DNA of 64,000 bases, taken from Pythium myriotylum. Its lineage: Eukaryota > Oomycota > Peronosporomycetes > Pythiales > Pythiaceae. Below the pieces are notes generated by a model. That model ran no database searches and was not told the DNA's origin. It worked only from the letters and a program-made list of their open reading frames with translations. Position numbers and translations under genes: made by a program. The stretch is taken from positions 2,914,001-2,978,000 of the forward strand of contig JALJCQ010000001.1 in NCBI GenBank assembly GCA_023091665.1, in the 5' to 3' direction. This document shows positions 1 to 8,683 of the stretch, in pieces; the stretch's first letter is position 1; the number at the start of each line of letters is the position of its first letter.

Positions 1-1357
1 TGTGCTGGTCGAGCGGCACGCGCGACGAGACAGCGGCGAAGCGCCGCAGGAACGTGACGAAGTTGCGGCACATGGGCAGCAGCAAGAAGAGCGTGTTGAC
101 CATCACGATCTGCGCGAAGCCCTTGGCGATCTTGGGCGCGTAGCCCACGGCGGGATCTACGCTGATGTAGTGGGCTTTGATGATGAACGCCGCGACAAGA
201 ATAACAAGGTACGCCGACAGGTACAGGATCTCGGCGTCATGTTTGAGGCACTGTCTCACGAGATGGCGGCGATAGGCCACGGCCTTTCGAAGCAAAGGGG
301 ACTTCGGAAACAATTTCGCGGTCTTCGAAGCTGCGGTGTCGACGCGGCTTGTGAGAAGAGCATCTAAATTCTCCTCGGACGTCTGGAAGAGACTTGTAGG
401 CTCAACTGAGTCAAGCACCGAGTTGAAGGCCGCACAGAACTCAACGTACGTCATCTTCTGTGGATTGGCCGTGTGTCGAAAAAGCTTGCTAACAATGTCG
501 TTAATCTGGATGTCGCCGTAGACGCGGAGGTTGCTCGCGAGAAATGTGGCCTCGATAAAGTCGGTCACGCCGTCACGCGAGAGGAAGCCTTTCTTGTCCA
601 CGTCGAAGAGCTCAAAGAGAAACTTGCACTTATCACTGGCTTGCATTGTCGACCCACGCACAGCGTCGATGAGAACAGCGACGGACTCGTGTGCCATACG
701 CCCCGTCGCCGTAAGCATGGTTGGACGTTCGCTGTCTCGGGTCGCGTACCTGCTCATCTCATTCGGGTGGACGTGGCTCATGGACGCGTTGAAAAACGCG
801 CCGGCTTTCCTCCTGCTGGGTGGCTGGGCGTCGCTAAGGTGCGACATTGCGAGCGGTTCCATGGTCGCACGTTCGCTTGGAGGAATGCTCCATTTTCTCG
901 CTGAGCCACCGAAGTCCCCGGAGTGGATCGCGTCGTGAAGAGAGGTCTTGGCAAGCCAGTCGCGCAAGTGGTGGAGCTCTTGGAGATCCATTCGCTTGGT
1001 CGCGCGTGCTAACCGACTCGCCGACAACAGTGGCAAATCGCTCGAGTTGATACGCGCCACACGCGTGGACATGTTCAGCTGGTGTTGCTCGTCGGAGTGG
1101 ACTGCGATCGCGACTGACGATTCAGTGTGCGGCGCGTGGAGATCGATTACGGCCGTGGACGAACTTACGCGGCGAGAACGGCCGAGAATCGGTGCCTCGC
1201 TCATAGGCGAGTCTTGTAGCATCGAGATCGATGTGGCCGAGTTACCGCGCTCCTGCGATGTCTCCACGTGGCCAAACGGCGTAAAATGGGCGGCGCTAGG
1301 CGTCTGGAAGCTCTCGTACGCCTCGGCAGGGGCCGAGTCCGGTACACGACGGTGCAT
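1..1357 (-). CDS. NADPH oxidase, N-terminal half (Nox1, runs off window)
   Basis: The minus strand is open without a stop from an ATG at 1357 to the window edge (about 452 codons). A Ser/Thr-rich N-terminus is followed by a MDLQELHHLRDWL block seen in the other Nox copies, then an EF-hand-like loop (DVDKKGFLSRDG, about residues 237-248) and the start of the ferric-reductase membrane domain (GYAPKIAKGFAQIVMVNTLF, PMCRNFVTFLRRF). By family knowledge it would transfer electrons from NADPH to O2 through FAD and two hemes. The heme histidines, FAD and NADPH motifs lie beyond position 1, so catalytic integrity cannot be judged. The visible part has no frameshift. The N-terminus differs clearly from Nox2a/2b and Nox3, so this is a distinct paralog and not a recent copy. 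Confidence 0.85.
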   Translation of the reverse strand, partial: MHRRVPDSAPAEAYESFQTPSAAHFTPFGHVETSQERGNSATSISMLQDSPMSEAPILGRSRRVSSSTAVIDLHAPHTESSVAIAVHSDEQHQLNMSTRVARINSSDLPLLSASRLARATKRMDLQELHHLRDWLAKTSLHDAIHSGDFGGSARKWSIPPSERATMEPLAMSHLSDAQPPSRRKAGAFFNASMSHVHPNEMSRYATRDSERPTMLTATGRMAHESVAVLIDAVRGSTMQASDKCKFLFELFDVDKKGFLSRDGVTDFIEATFLASNLRVYGDIQINDIVSKLFRHTANPQKMTYVEFCAAFNSVLDSVEPTSLFQTSEENLDALLTSRVDTAASKTAKLFPKSPLLRKAVAYRRHLVRQCLKHDAEILYLSAYLVILVAAFIIKAHYISVDPAVGYAPKIAKGFAQIVMVNTLFLLLPMCRNFVTFLRRFAAVSSRVPLDQH

Positions 1358-2379
1358 TGCGAGCGCAAATCACTGACTACCGGCGTGCGATGACGGTGGA
1401 GAAGAAGCGGTGGGACAACGATCGGCGAGCGATGGAAGACAAGATGTGCAGCGCCGTCCGAGCTCTTGGCTTGCGAACGGATGAACGAGGCTGCCTGGTC
1501 AACGCATGGAGAAAGCTGTTCGTCTCTAGCTCTCGGGCCAGCCCAGAGGCAGGTTTCTTTGGCATCACCTGGAATGATTAGCTCAAAAGCAAAGGGTGAT
1601 TTGCTGAGGCTTAGTGTTGACCGTAAGCTGATCTTTCTCTTGCGACAATAGGGACCCTACGCGCGGGCCATGGGTTCGTCGAGAATGTTGAAGACGGTCT
1701 TGCTGATCGCTCGGGACGTAGACAGGCCGGCGCGGCCAGTGACTTTCCACCGAGTCGCACGCTTACTCTGTGGACAGCGTCAGTGCTCACGTAAAGGAGC
1801 GAGCAAGCGAACGAAACTGGAAAACGATCTCCCTCTCCATGCGTCGTCGTAAGATCCAAGAAAACGAACGACACTGGCACCTACCTTCTGACGCTGACGA
1901 GCTACTGTGTCAAGAGAATCACGAACAATTCGAGAAGTGGCGAAGTTACAAACGCTTTCTTTGTCCAACGCTTGCAGCGAAGACTTGACCAGGAACCCCG
2001 CTGTTTATCGGAGCCCATGCAGATCGTCGGGTGCGATCAGCGACCAAGAGGATGGGGAAGTTGATCCATCCCGGCTGCACATAAAAGGAACAATCTCATG
2101 CGACGACATGTTGGGCTGATGTGCAACCCCCGAGATTACCCGCACAAATGACAGCACAAAGACTCAGCGAGGACGCGAGCAGCTTTGGTCTTCGAGAGAT
2201 AAGTGGAGATGGCCAAACGATAGCCCCGCGACCGTGGCCGAGCGATTCCTTGTCTCCCTCGCCGTTGCTGCTGAGAAGAAATTGCATTGCTGTGGTGGAC
2301 GACAGATCTCATGTCATTGGAGCGCCGAAATGGAAAGCCGTCCACGACTCTTCCAATGTTGAGTCTCAAGTGGTGCAAC
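1358..2379. other. intergenic, upstream of Nox1
   Basis: About 1 kb between the Nox1 start and the 3' flank of the Nox relic. Only short ORFs of 60-100 codons occur, on both strands, with no recognisable motif. It presumably contains the Nox1 promoter, but I could not pick out a core element. Confidence 0.5.
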
Positions 2380-2485
2380 GGATCACCGTCTTGGTCAGAA
2401 GACTTCACGTGCAGAGCTCAACCTTATAAATGTTATACAAGATGCAGTTGAATAAACATTTTCTATCAGTTGACGCTCTCGTCTG
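2380..2485 (-). repeat. conserved Nox 3'-flank block, copy 1
   Basis: About 100 bp just downstream of the Nox relic. It shares an ordered set of words (ggatc, tcagaagact, gtgcag, tgcagttgaata, tatcagttga, ctctcgtct) with 3872-3992 and 31006-31101, which lie downstream of Nox2a and Nox2b. These are duplicated 3' UTR/downstream segments carried along with each tandem Nox unit. Each left edge marks where a unit was joined to its neighbour. Confidence 0.7.
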
Positions 2486-2701
2486 TAGAAGTTTTCGCTG
2501 TGGAAGCTGTACGCAATGCCTGCTGTCCTTATTGAACGCCGTGCACTCATCGTGGATCTTGAGCTTGAAGGTCTTGGGCAGTTTGACGTTGTTGTATCGG
2601 TCGCAACGGAATGCTTGCCACTGGTGTACAATGGACTGAAGGATGGATGCGAAAGGAGTGACGCCGATGCCGGCACCGACGAAGACGACAGATTCATAAC
2701 G

Positions 2702-3608
2702 AATTCGAATTCAATTGAGGTCTATTGGTTTACTGATCTAGAAACCTATAGCCGGCGCTAGGCCACATTTACTGAGGATGACCCTCTCTCCAGTGCGCGA
2801 TGTCCCCAGGAAGGAGAGCCGCGATGAGTTGGTGCTGCACATGATCAGTCGGGTGGTGCACCTGACTGCTGGCCTTACTGTCCATGGCTAGATTTGCTGC
2901 CGCATCTGCCATCCGATTAGCTGCCCGTGGGTGGTGATCCCAGGCTTTGACGCCGAGTGTGTCGGCGATTCGGCGCACTGTCGCGTACTTTCCCTGGAGG
3001 ATGCGGTTGAGGGGGGAGGTGTATGTCCTCATCTGTCTGATAATAAGCATGCTGTCCCCGATGACGGAGAGTGGCGTCCAGTGGTGCTCTGCCGCTGCTG
3101 ATAGGCCGGCGAGGAGACCTTCGTACTCGGCTTGATTGTTGGTGGTGGAGGGATCAGCGAAAGCTCTGGCTGCAGAGAAGATGACTTCAGCGCCCGTCCC
3201 GTCAGAGGCGATTCGGACGACCACCGCCCCCGCTCCTCCTGGCCCCGGATTGCCACGGGAACCTCCGTCGAAAATTAGGAGATACTGCTCTCCCCGGCGA
3301 GTACTGCAGGAGAGGGGCTGGTCTTGCACGGGTGCGCCGTCGCGGATCAGCTGGATGGCAGCTGCGGTATGCGGAGTTGCTGCGCTCGCTGCAGTGCGCG
3401 TCCACCTCAAGGCTCGTAATGAGGACCGCAGAGCATTGTGAAGAATCGCGCTTGCTTGGTCTGGCGTCCAAATTTCCTCCACCCGATCCGGCGCTGTGCG
3501 CCATCTCCAGAGGGTGTGTAACACGACAAGTGAATGCTGTCTCCAGGCAGCATTCATCGCCGCATGTGTGGCGATGGTAGCCTCCTCCGTGGGCTCTGGG
3601 AGTCTCGT
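2702..3608 (-). mobile_element. 5'-truncated LINE (family A) with 15-bp TSD
   Basis: This 907-bp insert is flanked by a perfect direct repeat, GACAGATTCATAACG, at 2687-2701 and 3609-3623. The Nox relic reads across the site when the insert and one repeat are removed. The minus strand keeps only the C-terminal RNase H part of a family A LINE. Its 3' end (reverse of 2702-2765) shares a CGCCGGCTATAGGTTTCT motif and AAACCAATAGACCTCA with the 3' end of the full element at 10280-19614. The 5' truncation plus TSD is the usual product of target-primed reverse transcription. Confidence 0.9.
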
Positions 3609-3650
3609 GACAGATTCATAACGGTAGTAGCCCTGAGCGGGTGCTCCCAT
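2769..3650 (-). CDS. chimeric ORF: Nox leader fused to LINE RNase H
   Basis: This 293-codon open frame starts at an ATG inside the Nox relic (MGAPAQGYYRYESV) and runs through the TSD into the inserted LINE. The LINE part is an RNase H type I domain with all key blocks: FDGGSRGNPGPGG (Asp), NNQAEYEGLLAG (Glu), VIGDSMLIIRQ (Asp) and HHPRAANRMADAAAN (His/Asp). It would cleave RNA in RNA:DNA hybrids if expressed and folded. Nothing shows that it is transcribed. The most likely reading is an accidental fusion in dead DNA, with the RNase H domain still uncorrupted because the insertion is young. Confidence 0.55.
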   Translation of the reverse strand: MGAPAQGYYRYESVTRLPEPTEEATIATHAAMNAAWRQHSLVVLHTLWRWRTAPDRVEEIWTPDQASAILHNALRSSLRALRWTRTAASAATPHTAAAIQLIRDGAPVQDQPLSCSTRRGEQYLLIFDGGSRGNPGPGGAGAVVVRIASDGTGAEVIFSAARAFADPSTTNNQAEYEGLLAGLSAAAEHHWTPLSVIGDSMLIIRQMRTYTSPLNRILQGKYATVRRIADTLGVKAWDHHPRAANRMADAAANLAMDSKASSQVHHPTDHVQHQLIAALLPGDIAHWREGHPQ

Positions 3651-3871
3651 GGGGCCGTCAATGAAGACAGGAGGGTAAGGCTAGTCCTGCAAAAGCCGCG
3701 GCGACGTTATGTCGTTACTCCGGCTCGCCTCGAAGTCTGTCTCTGTCGTAGATGCGTTGGACTCCTGGACTTCACGGAGCGTTTCGTGGAGGGCGTTGGT
3801 CCAGTCGCCGGCGTTACGAACGTGGACGCTGAGGTAGTCTGTAACAGTGGAATAGAGTTTAATTGGTGCAG

Positions 3872-3992
3872 GATCGCCGTCATGATCAGAAGACTACAAG
3901 TGCACGGCTACTACATGTTATGAGTATCGTACAACATGCAGTTGAATAGGGGGGGGGGGGGGGGGGGAAGTAGTTTCTACCAGTTCATACTC
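3872..3992 (-). repeat. conserved Nox 3'-flank block, copy 2 (displaced 3' flank of Nox2a)
   Basis: Homologous to the segment right after the Nox2b stop (31006-31101). It originally abutted the Nox2a stop codon at 4589 but is now separated from it by the 573-bp LINE insert at 4010-4582. A 19-base G run interrupts it. Confidence 0.75.
3949..3967 (+). repeat. poly-G tract (19 G)
   Basis: An uninterrupted run of G inside the displaced Nox2a 3' flank. The equivalent place in the Nox2b flank reads gttgaataaatag with no G run, so it arose after duplication. Exact length may be unreliable in any assembly. Confidence 0.9.
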
Positions 3993-4009
3993 TCGTCTCT
4001 AGAAGTTTT

Positions 4010-4582
4010 TTTTCGACGGGAGATCTCGCGGAAACCCTGGCCCAGGAGGCGCCGGGGCGGTCATCGTAGATCTTGCCCACGACGCCGATCCTCAGATTCT
4101 TCGGAGCGCTGCGAACAGCCTCGCAGATGCGACAACCACGAACAACCAAGCCGTGTACTACGGTTGGACTTCAATCCGCGCTCGACAACGGCTGGAGCGA
4201 CATCAATGTTGTTGGAGATTGCGCGCTGCTCTTACGACAGCTCCGAGAGTATCGAACCCCCGTGAACGACAAGTTACGGGCCCTCTATTTTCAAGCTTGG
4301 CGAATGGCCGATCAAGCGGGCGTGCGCCACTGGCGAAAACACGTCAGAGCGCACAACGCCATGGCGAATGGGCTAGCCAATCACGCCATGAACACAAGGC
4401 AATCCAGGCAGGTTCATCATCCAACACGTAGGCTCTGCCATGCAGACCTGCCCGGGCTCGCCGCTTCCGACTTACCCCTTGGCTTCACAGTCAAGTTGAC
4501 CCACTATAACACAGGAATGCATAGAGTCACAGCTATTCGGGTACATTTATTGCGCTCAATAGACTCCACCTTTTCATCATCA
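4010..4582 (+). mobile_element. 5'-truncated LINE (family B) inserted at the Nox2a stop codon
   Basis: A 573-bp insert flanked by the perfect 17-bp repeat TCGTCTCTAGAAGTTTT (3993-4009 and 4583-4599). The plus strand carries an RNase H remnant with frameshifts: DGRSRGNPGPGGAGAV near 4013-4060, TTTNNQA near 4130-4150, then in another frame NVVGDCALLLRQLREYRTPV and AHNAMANGLANHAM. The 3' end reads ctcaatagactccacc followed by a (tca)n tail, matching the tails at 8330-8364 and 8640-8652. It has lost endonuclease and RT. The right TSD copy preserves the Nox2a stop codon. Confidence 0.9.
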
Positions 4583-4588
4583 TCGTCT

Positions 4589-7018
4589 CTAGAAGTTTTC
4601 GCTGTGGAAGCTGTACGCAATGCCCGAGGAGCTGTTCGCCTTGTTGAACGCCGTGCAGTCATCGTGGATCTGGTCGCCCATGGGCTTCGGCCCACAGAAG
4701 AAGACGCCCACGTCAACGGGTTTCGTGTCATCCATCGCGTTGTGCTGATCGGCGATCCGGCGCAACTCTTTAGGCCAGTCTGGGCGACCAAACTGGGTGA
4801 TCTGCTTGGTTGTGAGACCCGAGATGATGTCGTGGCCATCCGTCCTGTGATATAGCGTTTGCAGTGCTCGGAGAGGCTGAATGACCGCGTTATCTTTGAG
4901 CGGCGAGAAGTAGTTGTGGATCTCCAGACGCCCCTCTAGGTCCATCGCACTCAGCTCGTTCATCGCCTCGGCAAACCACGTCAACGCTTCTTGCTCGCGA
5001 GTGATCCAGTAGAAGTAGATCTTCTTGAGCTTGAAGGTCTTGGGCAGTTTGACGTTGTTGCATCGGTCGCAGCGGAATGCCTGCCACTGGTGTACGATGG
5101 ACTGAAGGATCGATGCGAAAGGCGTGACTCCGATGCCGGCACCGACGAAGACAACCGACTCGTATCGGTAGTAATCTTGGGATGGGGCGCCCACTGGCCC
5201 GTCAATAAACATAACTGGGAACGCCGAATCGCCGGCCTCGAGGTCGCCGTTTGTTTGCTGGAGCGCCTGACGAAGAACCGCGTGAAGCGCACCCGTCCAG
5301 TCACCAGCGTTGCGGACGTGGACACTAACGTAGTCGTCCTCTGGAGCCGACGAGATCGTGAATGGATGCCACTCGTACGTTGAGATGAGCGGCACGTTGA
5401 GGTACAGGTACATGCCCGGCAGGTAGTGGAAATTGCGCGGCTTTTCAAGGAAGATCGCGACCGTTTCGGCAGAGAAGTGCACGCGGAGGATCTTGGTGTT
5501 GCCACCCTTGACGCTCTTGACGCGCATGCGGCGCTCGACCATGTAGAGCAAAATCGGCGGTGGTATCCAGTAGTACGCCTGAGGTGGTGCCACCCACATA
5601 GCGAGTCCGTGGATCAAAATGAGCACGAGGAAGGGCAAGAACATGAGGTGCGTGATCCAGAAGACATTGAAGTTGCCACGACGCAGCGTGGGGTGCGCAA
5701 GCGGTGCTGCCACCGCCGCAATGAGCAGCATAAGCACACCTGTCCATATTGGCGTGCGCCCGAGCAACTCAAGGAGGCTCTCGTGCCGCACGAAGGCCAA
5801 GTGTCTGAAGCGAGACTCGGCCCAGACGTCGTACGGCACGGTTCGCAAGTAGTAGACGATCATGACCCAGGCGACGGTGTGGCCGAGCGACGCGATAAGC
5901 GTGACGATGCCGCAGATCTTGTGGAACTCGATGTTATGGTCCACGGGCACGCGCGAGGAGATCTCTGCGAAGCGCCGCAGGAATGCGACGAACGTACGGC
6001 ACATGGGGAAAAGCAAGAAGAGCGTGTTGACCATCACGATCTGCGCGAAGCCCTTGGCGATCTTGGGGGCGTAGCCCACGGCCGGGTCGTACGCGGTGTA
6101 GTGGGCCTTGATGAGGAAGGCCGCTATCATGATGAGAAAGTACAGCACGAGCCAGTGAGTCTCGGAAGCGTACTTGTTGTACCGCTTCTGGATGCGCCGA
6201 AGCAGCCCACGCTTCCGCGTGCTGGCTTGAGCTGGCCGCTGATCACTGGCACTGTCGTTCACGATGTGGTCGGGTATGGACTGGAGGACTTCGCGGAAGG
6301 CGTCTTGAAACTCTGGGTAGGTCATGACCTCGGGGTTGGCCGTCTGGGCGAAGAGTCTGTTCACGATGTCGGCTACACCCGCATTGTAGGTCTGGAGCTT
6401 GCTGGTCACGATGATTCCCTCGATAAAGTGGGTCATACCGTCGCGCGTGAGTACACCGGTGCCGCCGACGTCGAAGAGCGCAAAGAGGAAAAGCGACTTC
6501 TCGTCGTCCGGAAGAAAGGAGTTACGGACCGCCTCAATCAACGTGGCGACGGACTCTCGAGGCAGCAGGAAGGACGACATGACTCCTGGCTCCTCTAGTG
6601 ACAGCGTCTTGGTCACCGAGAACGTTTCACTCGCACGCGTCGGGTATGAGACCCCACTCGATTTGCTTTGGCTCTCCGTGAGTTGCCGCAACTCGGTGGC
6701 CGAGGCGTTGGGATCGAAGCTCGACTCGCACGCAGACGTCTGCACGAGGTAGTCGCGGAGCCCGTAGAGCTCGTCCTTGGTGAGCCGTGGGCTCTCTCGC
6801 AGACCGCCTTCAATCGGTGCAGACGAACCGAGCCTCACCATCGCGTTTGAGCTACGATGTAAGCTGTCTGTGACGGGGGTCGCATCGTCGACCATTAGGA
6901 CGTATTGAGCCGTACGCGGGGACATGAGCGTGTCGGTCTCGTGCCCCAGGTGCTGGCGAATCGGCGGCAAGTTGGCCTTCGCGACCACAGAGCCGTCATT
7001 GTCCTGGTTCGCCGTCAT
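4589..7018 (-). CDS. NADPH oxidase (Nox2a), intact
   Basis: An 809-residue membrane flavocytochrome predicted to make superoxide by passing NADPH electrons through FAD and two hemes to O2. Domains: variable N-terminus (1-150); a degenerate EF-hand (DVGGTGVLTRDG, 183-194; the second acidic ligand is Gly); membrane helices at about 288-305, 325-345, 366-392, 425-440 and 455-477, carrying paired heme histidines (H366/H380 and H457/H470); FAD motif HPFTISSAPED (551-561); NADPH motifs GAGIGVTPF (626-634) and FFCGPKPM (773-780); and the family-typical aromatic C-terminus SENF. The start is the ATG at 7018, aligned with the ATG of Nox2b. The gene is intronless in this reading. A LINE has inserted exactly at the stop codon, but the TSD kept the reading frame. 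It is closely related to Nox2b throughout its length. Confidence 0.93.
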   Translation of the reverse strand: MTANQDNDGSVVAKANLPPIRQHLGHETDTLMSPRTAQYVLMVDDATPVTDSLHRSSNAMVRLGSSAPIEGGLRESPRLTKDELYGLRDYLVQTSACESSFDPNASATELRQLTESQSKSSGVSYPTRASETFSVTKTLSLEEPGVMSSFLLPRESVATLIEAVRNSFLPDDEKSLFLFALFDVGGTGVLTRDGMTHFIEGIIVTSKLQTYNAGVADIVNRLFAQTANPEVMTYPEFQDAFREVLQSIPDHIVNDSASDQRPAQASTRKRGLLRRIQKRYNKYASETHWLVLYFLIMIAAFLIKAHYTAYDPAVGYAPKIAKGFAQIVMVNTLFLLFPMCRTFVAFLRRFAEISSRVPVDHNIEFHKICGIVTLIASLGHTVAWVMIVYYLRTVPYDVWAESRFRHLAFVRHESLLELLGRTPIWTGVLMLLIAAVAAPLAHPTLRRGNFNVFWITHLMFLPFLVLILIHGLAMWVAPPQAYYWIPPPILLYMVERRMRVKSVKGGNTKILRVHFSAETVAIFLEKPRNFHYLPGMYLYLNVPLISTYEWHPFTISSAPEDDYVSVHVRNAGDWTGALHAVLRQALQQTNGDLEAGDSAFPVMFIDGPVGAPSQDYYRYESVVFVGAGIGVTPFASILQSIVHQWQAFRCDRCNNVKLPKTFKLKKIYFYWITREQEALTWFAEAMNELSAMDLEGRLEIHNYFSPLKDNAVIQPLRALQTLYHRTDGHDIISGLTTKQITQFGRPDWPKELRRIADQHNAMDDTKPVDVGVFFCGPKPMGDQIHDDCTAFNKANSSSGIAYSFHSENF

Positions 7019-7870
7019 GAGGGTCTCCCGGGAAATGTTTCAATCGAGAGGGTCTAGTCAAACCGAATGCCTGGCGGGAGACGTCTACGAACGACGCGAG
7101 GGTATGACGAGGATGCCCACGGCCCGTAGAAGGTGAGATTCACTTGACTCGGCGGCCACGCAGCCGTTTGCAAAATGCCTTGTGCATCCACTCAATCACC
7201 AACGCAGACAGAAGCCAGCCACCGCTCGATCGGCTAGATATCCCCCCCCCCCCCCGACGAGCACGTGCACACGAGCGTTGGATCGCGCGGCTTGGCATCC
7301 TGGATTCAGCCACGACCGATTACCATTGTTTTCTTTCGATTCGGTTCCGGAGACTTCGCATAAACGACCAGCCCGCCCACCAGTCCGGGTTTGCTCTGTC
7401 CGGGTGAGCGCTGTCCCCACCCACCTCGCTTGTTTACGAGCCTCTCAACTTGATCTTATCGGTGGTTGTTGCAGTGAAGGCTACACCACAACCGAGTGCG
7501 ATTTCCTCGACGATGATGAAAGAGTACGGACGGCTCGTGGACATGTATGCGACGGGTCCTCCCTATTAATGGAATTGACTCGGATGGACTATTCATGGGG
7601 TACAGCTGTTATCGGCTTAGTACAGAGTACAGTACTGTACTCTACCGAGTGTCCAGCCATGGCTTCCACGCAGCGACAGCGTCTCCCACTTCAGGATGCG
7701 GGGTGTTGGTCACAGCATAAATCAGGACATCAATCGAGACGCGTTATCCCGCTTAGTCACCCTCTCTACAAGTGTACCAATTCTCGAAGGCAGTATATTA
7801 TAAAATTCACTCATCAAATTTCAGATCATGTAAGTTCGTTTGAGAGGGGTGGTCAAAACACGACGATTAT
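7019..7870. other. Nox2a upstream flank, duplicated with Nox2b flank
   Basis: No gene. Parts match the upstream flank of Nox2b: 7140-7240 with 33655-33760 (cacttgactcggcggccacgcag...) and 7600-7760 with 34290-34450 (cgtctcccact...gcgggatgtt.gtcacagca). The duplication unit therefore included more than 700 bp of 5' flank, presumably the promoter. A 14-base C run lies at 7242-7255. Confidence 0.65.
7327..7503. repeat. dispersed ~180-bp repeat R, copy 1
   Basis: Shares tgttttctttcgattcggttccgg, cttgtttacgagcc, ctctcaacttgat, ggttgttgcagtgaa and accgagtgcgatt with 9131-9308 and 34521-34733 (continued after an insertion at 35134). No coding potential is shared. It may be a non-autonomous transposon or part of the duplicated Nox flank. 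Confidence 0.7.
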
Positions 7871-7889
7871 ACTGTCTAAAACCGGTACA

Positions 7890-8364
7890 TCGACCTCCAA
7901 GCCGCCCGCGATCGCAACCTCACTCAGCTAGAAGCCACCAGTCATAGCGCCCTCGTACTCAGACAGTTACGCGACCACCGACCTCCTCGCAGGCGTGCGT
8001 TGTTCAACCTATGTCCACACGCACGAAAACTGGCTGACCTCGTAGAAGTTTCAGCCTGGACCCTCCACTCGCAGACCCACAACAAGATGGCCGAGAGAAT
8101 CGTCAAACTCGGTCTAAAACCGAGAGGAGAAACCCCCCATCATCCCCCATCATCCCCCATCATCCCCCATCATCCCCCTCCGTTCCCAACCCAGCCCTGC
8201 TGGCTTGTCGACTTTGCTCTACAACGATCTCCGTCCGTGGTGGCCTACACTGACCCACCAAGCTGACTCCTGAAAGGTCTGCATGTCCAGCCCATCAAGC
8301 TATTAGGATTCACCGGATGAGCTCAATCGACTTCACTTGCATCATCATCATCATCATGATCATC
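7890..8364 (+). mobile_element. 5'-truncated LINE (family B) with 19-bp TSD
   Basis: Flanked by ACTGTCTAAAACCGGTACA (7871-7889) and the same word with one mismatch (8365-8383). The plus strand holds a decayed RNase H end (SALVLRQLRDHRPPRRRALF, then HNKMAERIVKLGL), comparable to ALLLRQLREYRTPV and HNAMANGLANHAM of the copy at 4010-4582. The 3' end is ctcaatcgacttcacttg followed by (cat)n. A 10-bp tandem array (cccccatcat, about 4 units) lies inside it at 8132-8178. Confidence 0.8.
8132..8178 (+). repeat. 10-bp minisatellite (cccccatcat)n
   Basis: About four and a half tandem units inside the LINE B fragment. The other B copy (4010-4582) lacks it, so it expanded locally. Confidence 0.9.
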
Positions 8365-8607
8365 ACTGTCTGAAACCGGTACAATGGAGTCGCATCTTTA
8401 GCTCGACAAGTGTTCGTCCGTGAAGGACACTTGATACGGTTGACTCAACCGTAGCTATTAACGAGCGAGCACCTTGGGAGAGTGTTCCTGTTCGACATTT
8501 GTTCAGCTGCTCTAGAAACCCACAAAGTCTCCATACGCAATGAACACCGCGCAAGATCCCAATGACTGGAGACCTCACAGCTGCTCGTTGCACATCGCGT
8601 CGGTCTG

Positions 8608-8663
8608 AGCGTAGATATTAGGAATCACTCCGTTGATCTCAATAGACTTCACTTCGAAACGAA
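8608..8663 (+). mobile_element. 56-bp LINE B tail with 16-bp TSD
   Basis: Perfect direct repeats ACATCGCGTCGGTCTG at 8592-8607 and 8664-8679 bracket 56 bp. The central part (gatattaggaatcactcc... ctcaatagacttcactt) matches the last ~50 bp of the LINE B copy at 7890-8364 (gctattaggattcaccgg... ctcaatcgacttcactt). This is an extreme 5' truncation of the same family. Confidence 0.85.
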
Positions 8664-8683
8664 ACATCGCGTCGGTCTGTGGT

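Larger units (their letters stand above)
2486..3872 (-). pseudogene. Nox C-terminal relic, deleted and split by a LINE
   Basis: On the minus strand this encodes pieces of the Nox dehydrogenase domain: DYLSVHVRNAGDWT, then VFIDGPMGAPAQGYYRYESV up to about 3609, and after the LINE at 2702-3608 the frame resumes with RYESVVFVGAGIGVTPFAS. It then jumps from the KLPKTFKLK region directly to the last residues before ...YSFHSENF, losing roughly 120 codons including the CGPK motif. There is also an in-frame TAG at 3681-3683. Everything upstream of the SVHVRNAGDW region is missing. Residue differences from Nox2a/2b (GPMGAPAQGYY against GPVGAPSQDYY) show it was a separate paralog. It cannot make an active oxidase. 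Confidence 0.85.

Noticed and set aside
2060..2430. Short overlapping ORFs on both strands
   Set aside because: Mutual shadows without motifs.
5426..6598. 390-codon plus-strand ORF (and 20422-21309, 35858-36814)
   Set aside because: They are antisense to Nox coding sequence; composition is a mirror of the real gene and no domain is recognisable.
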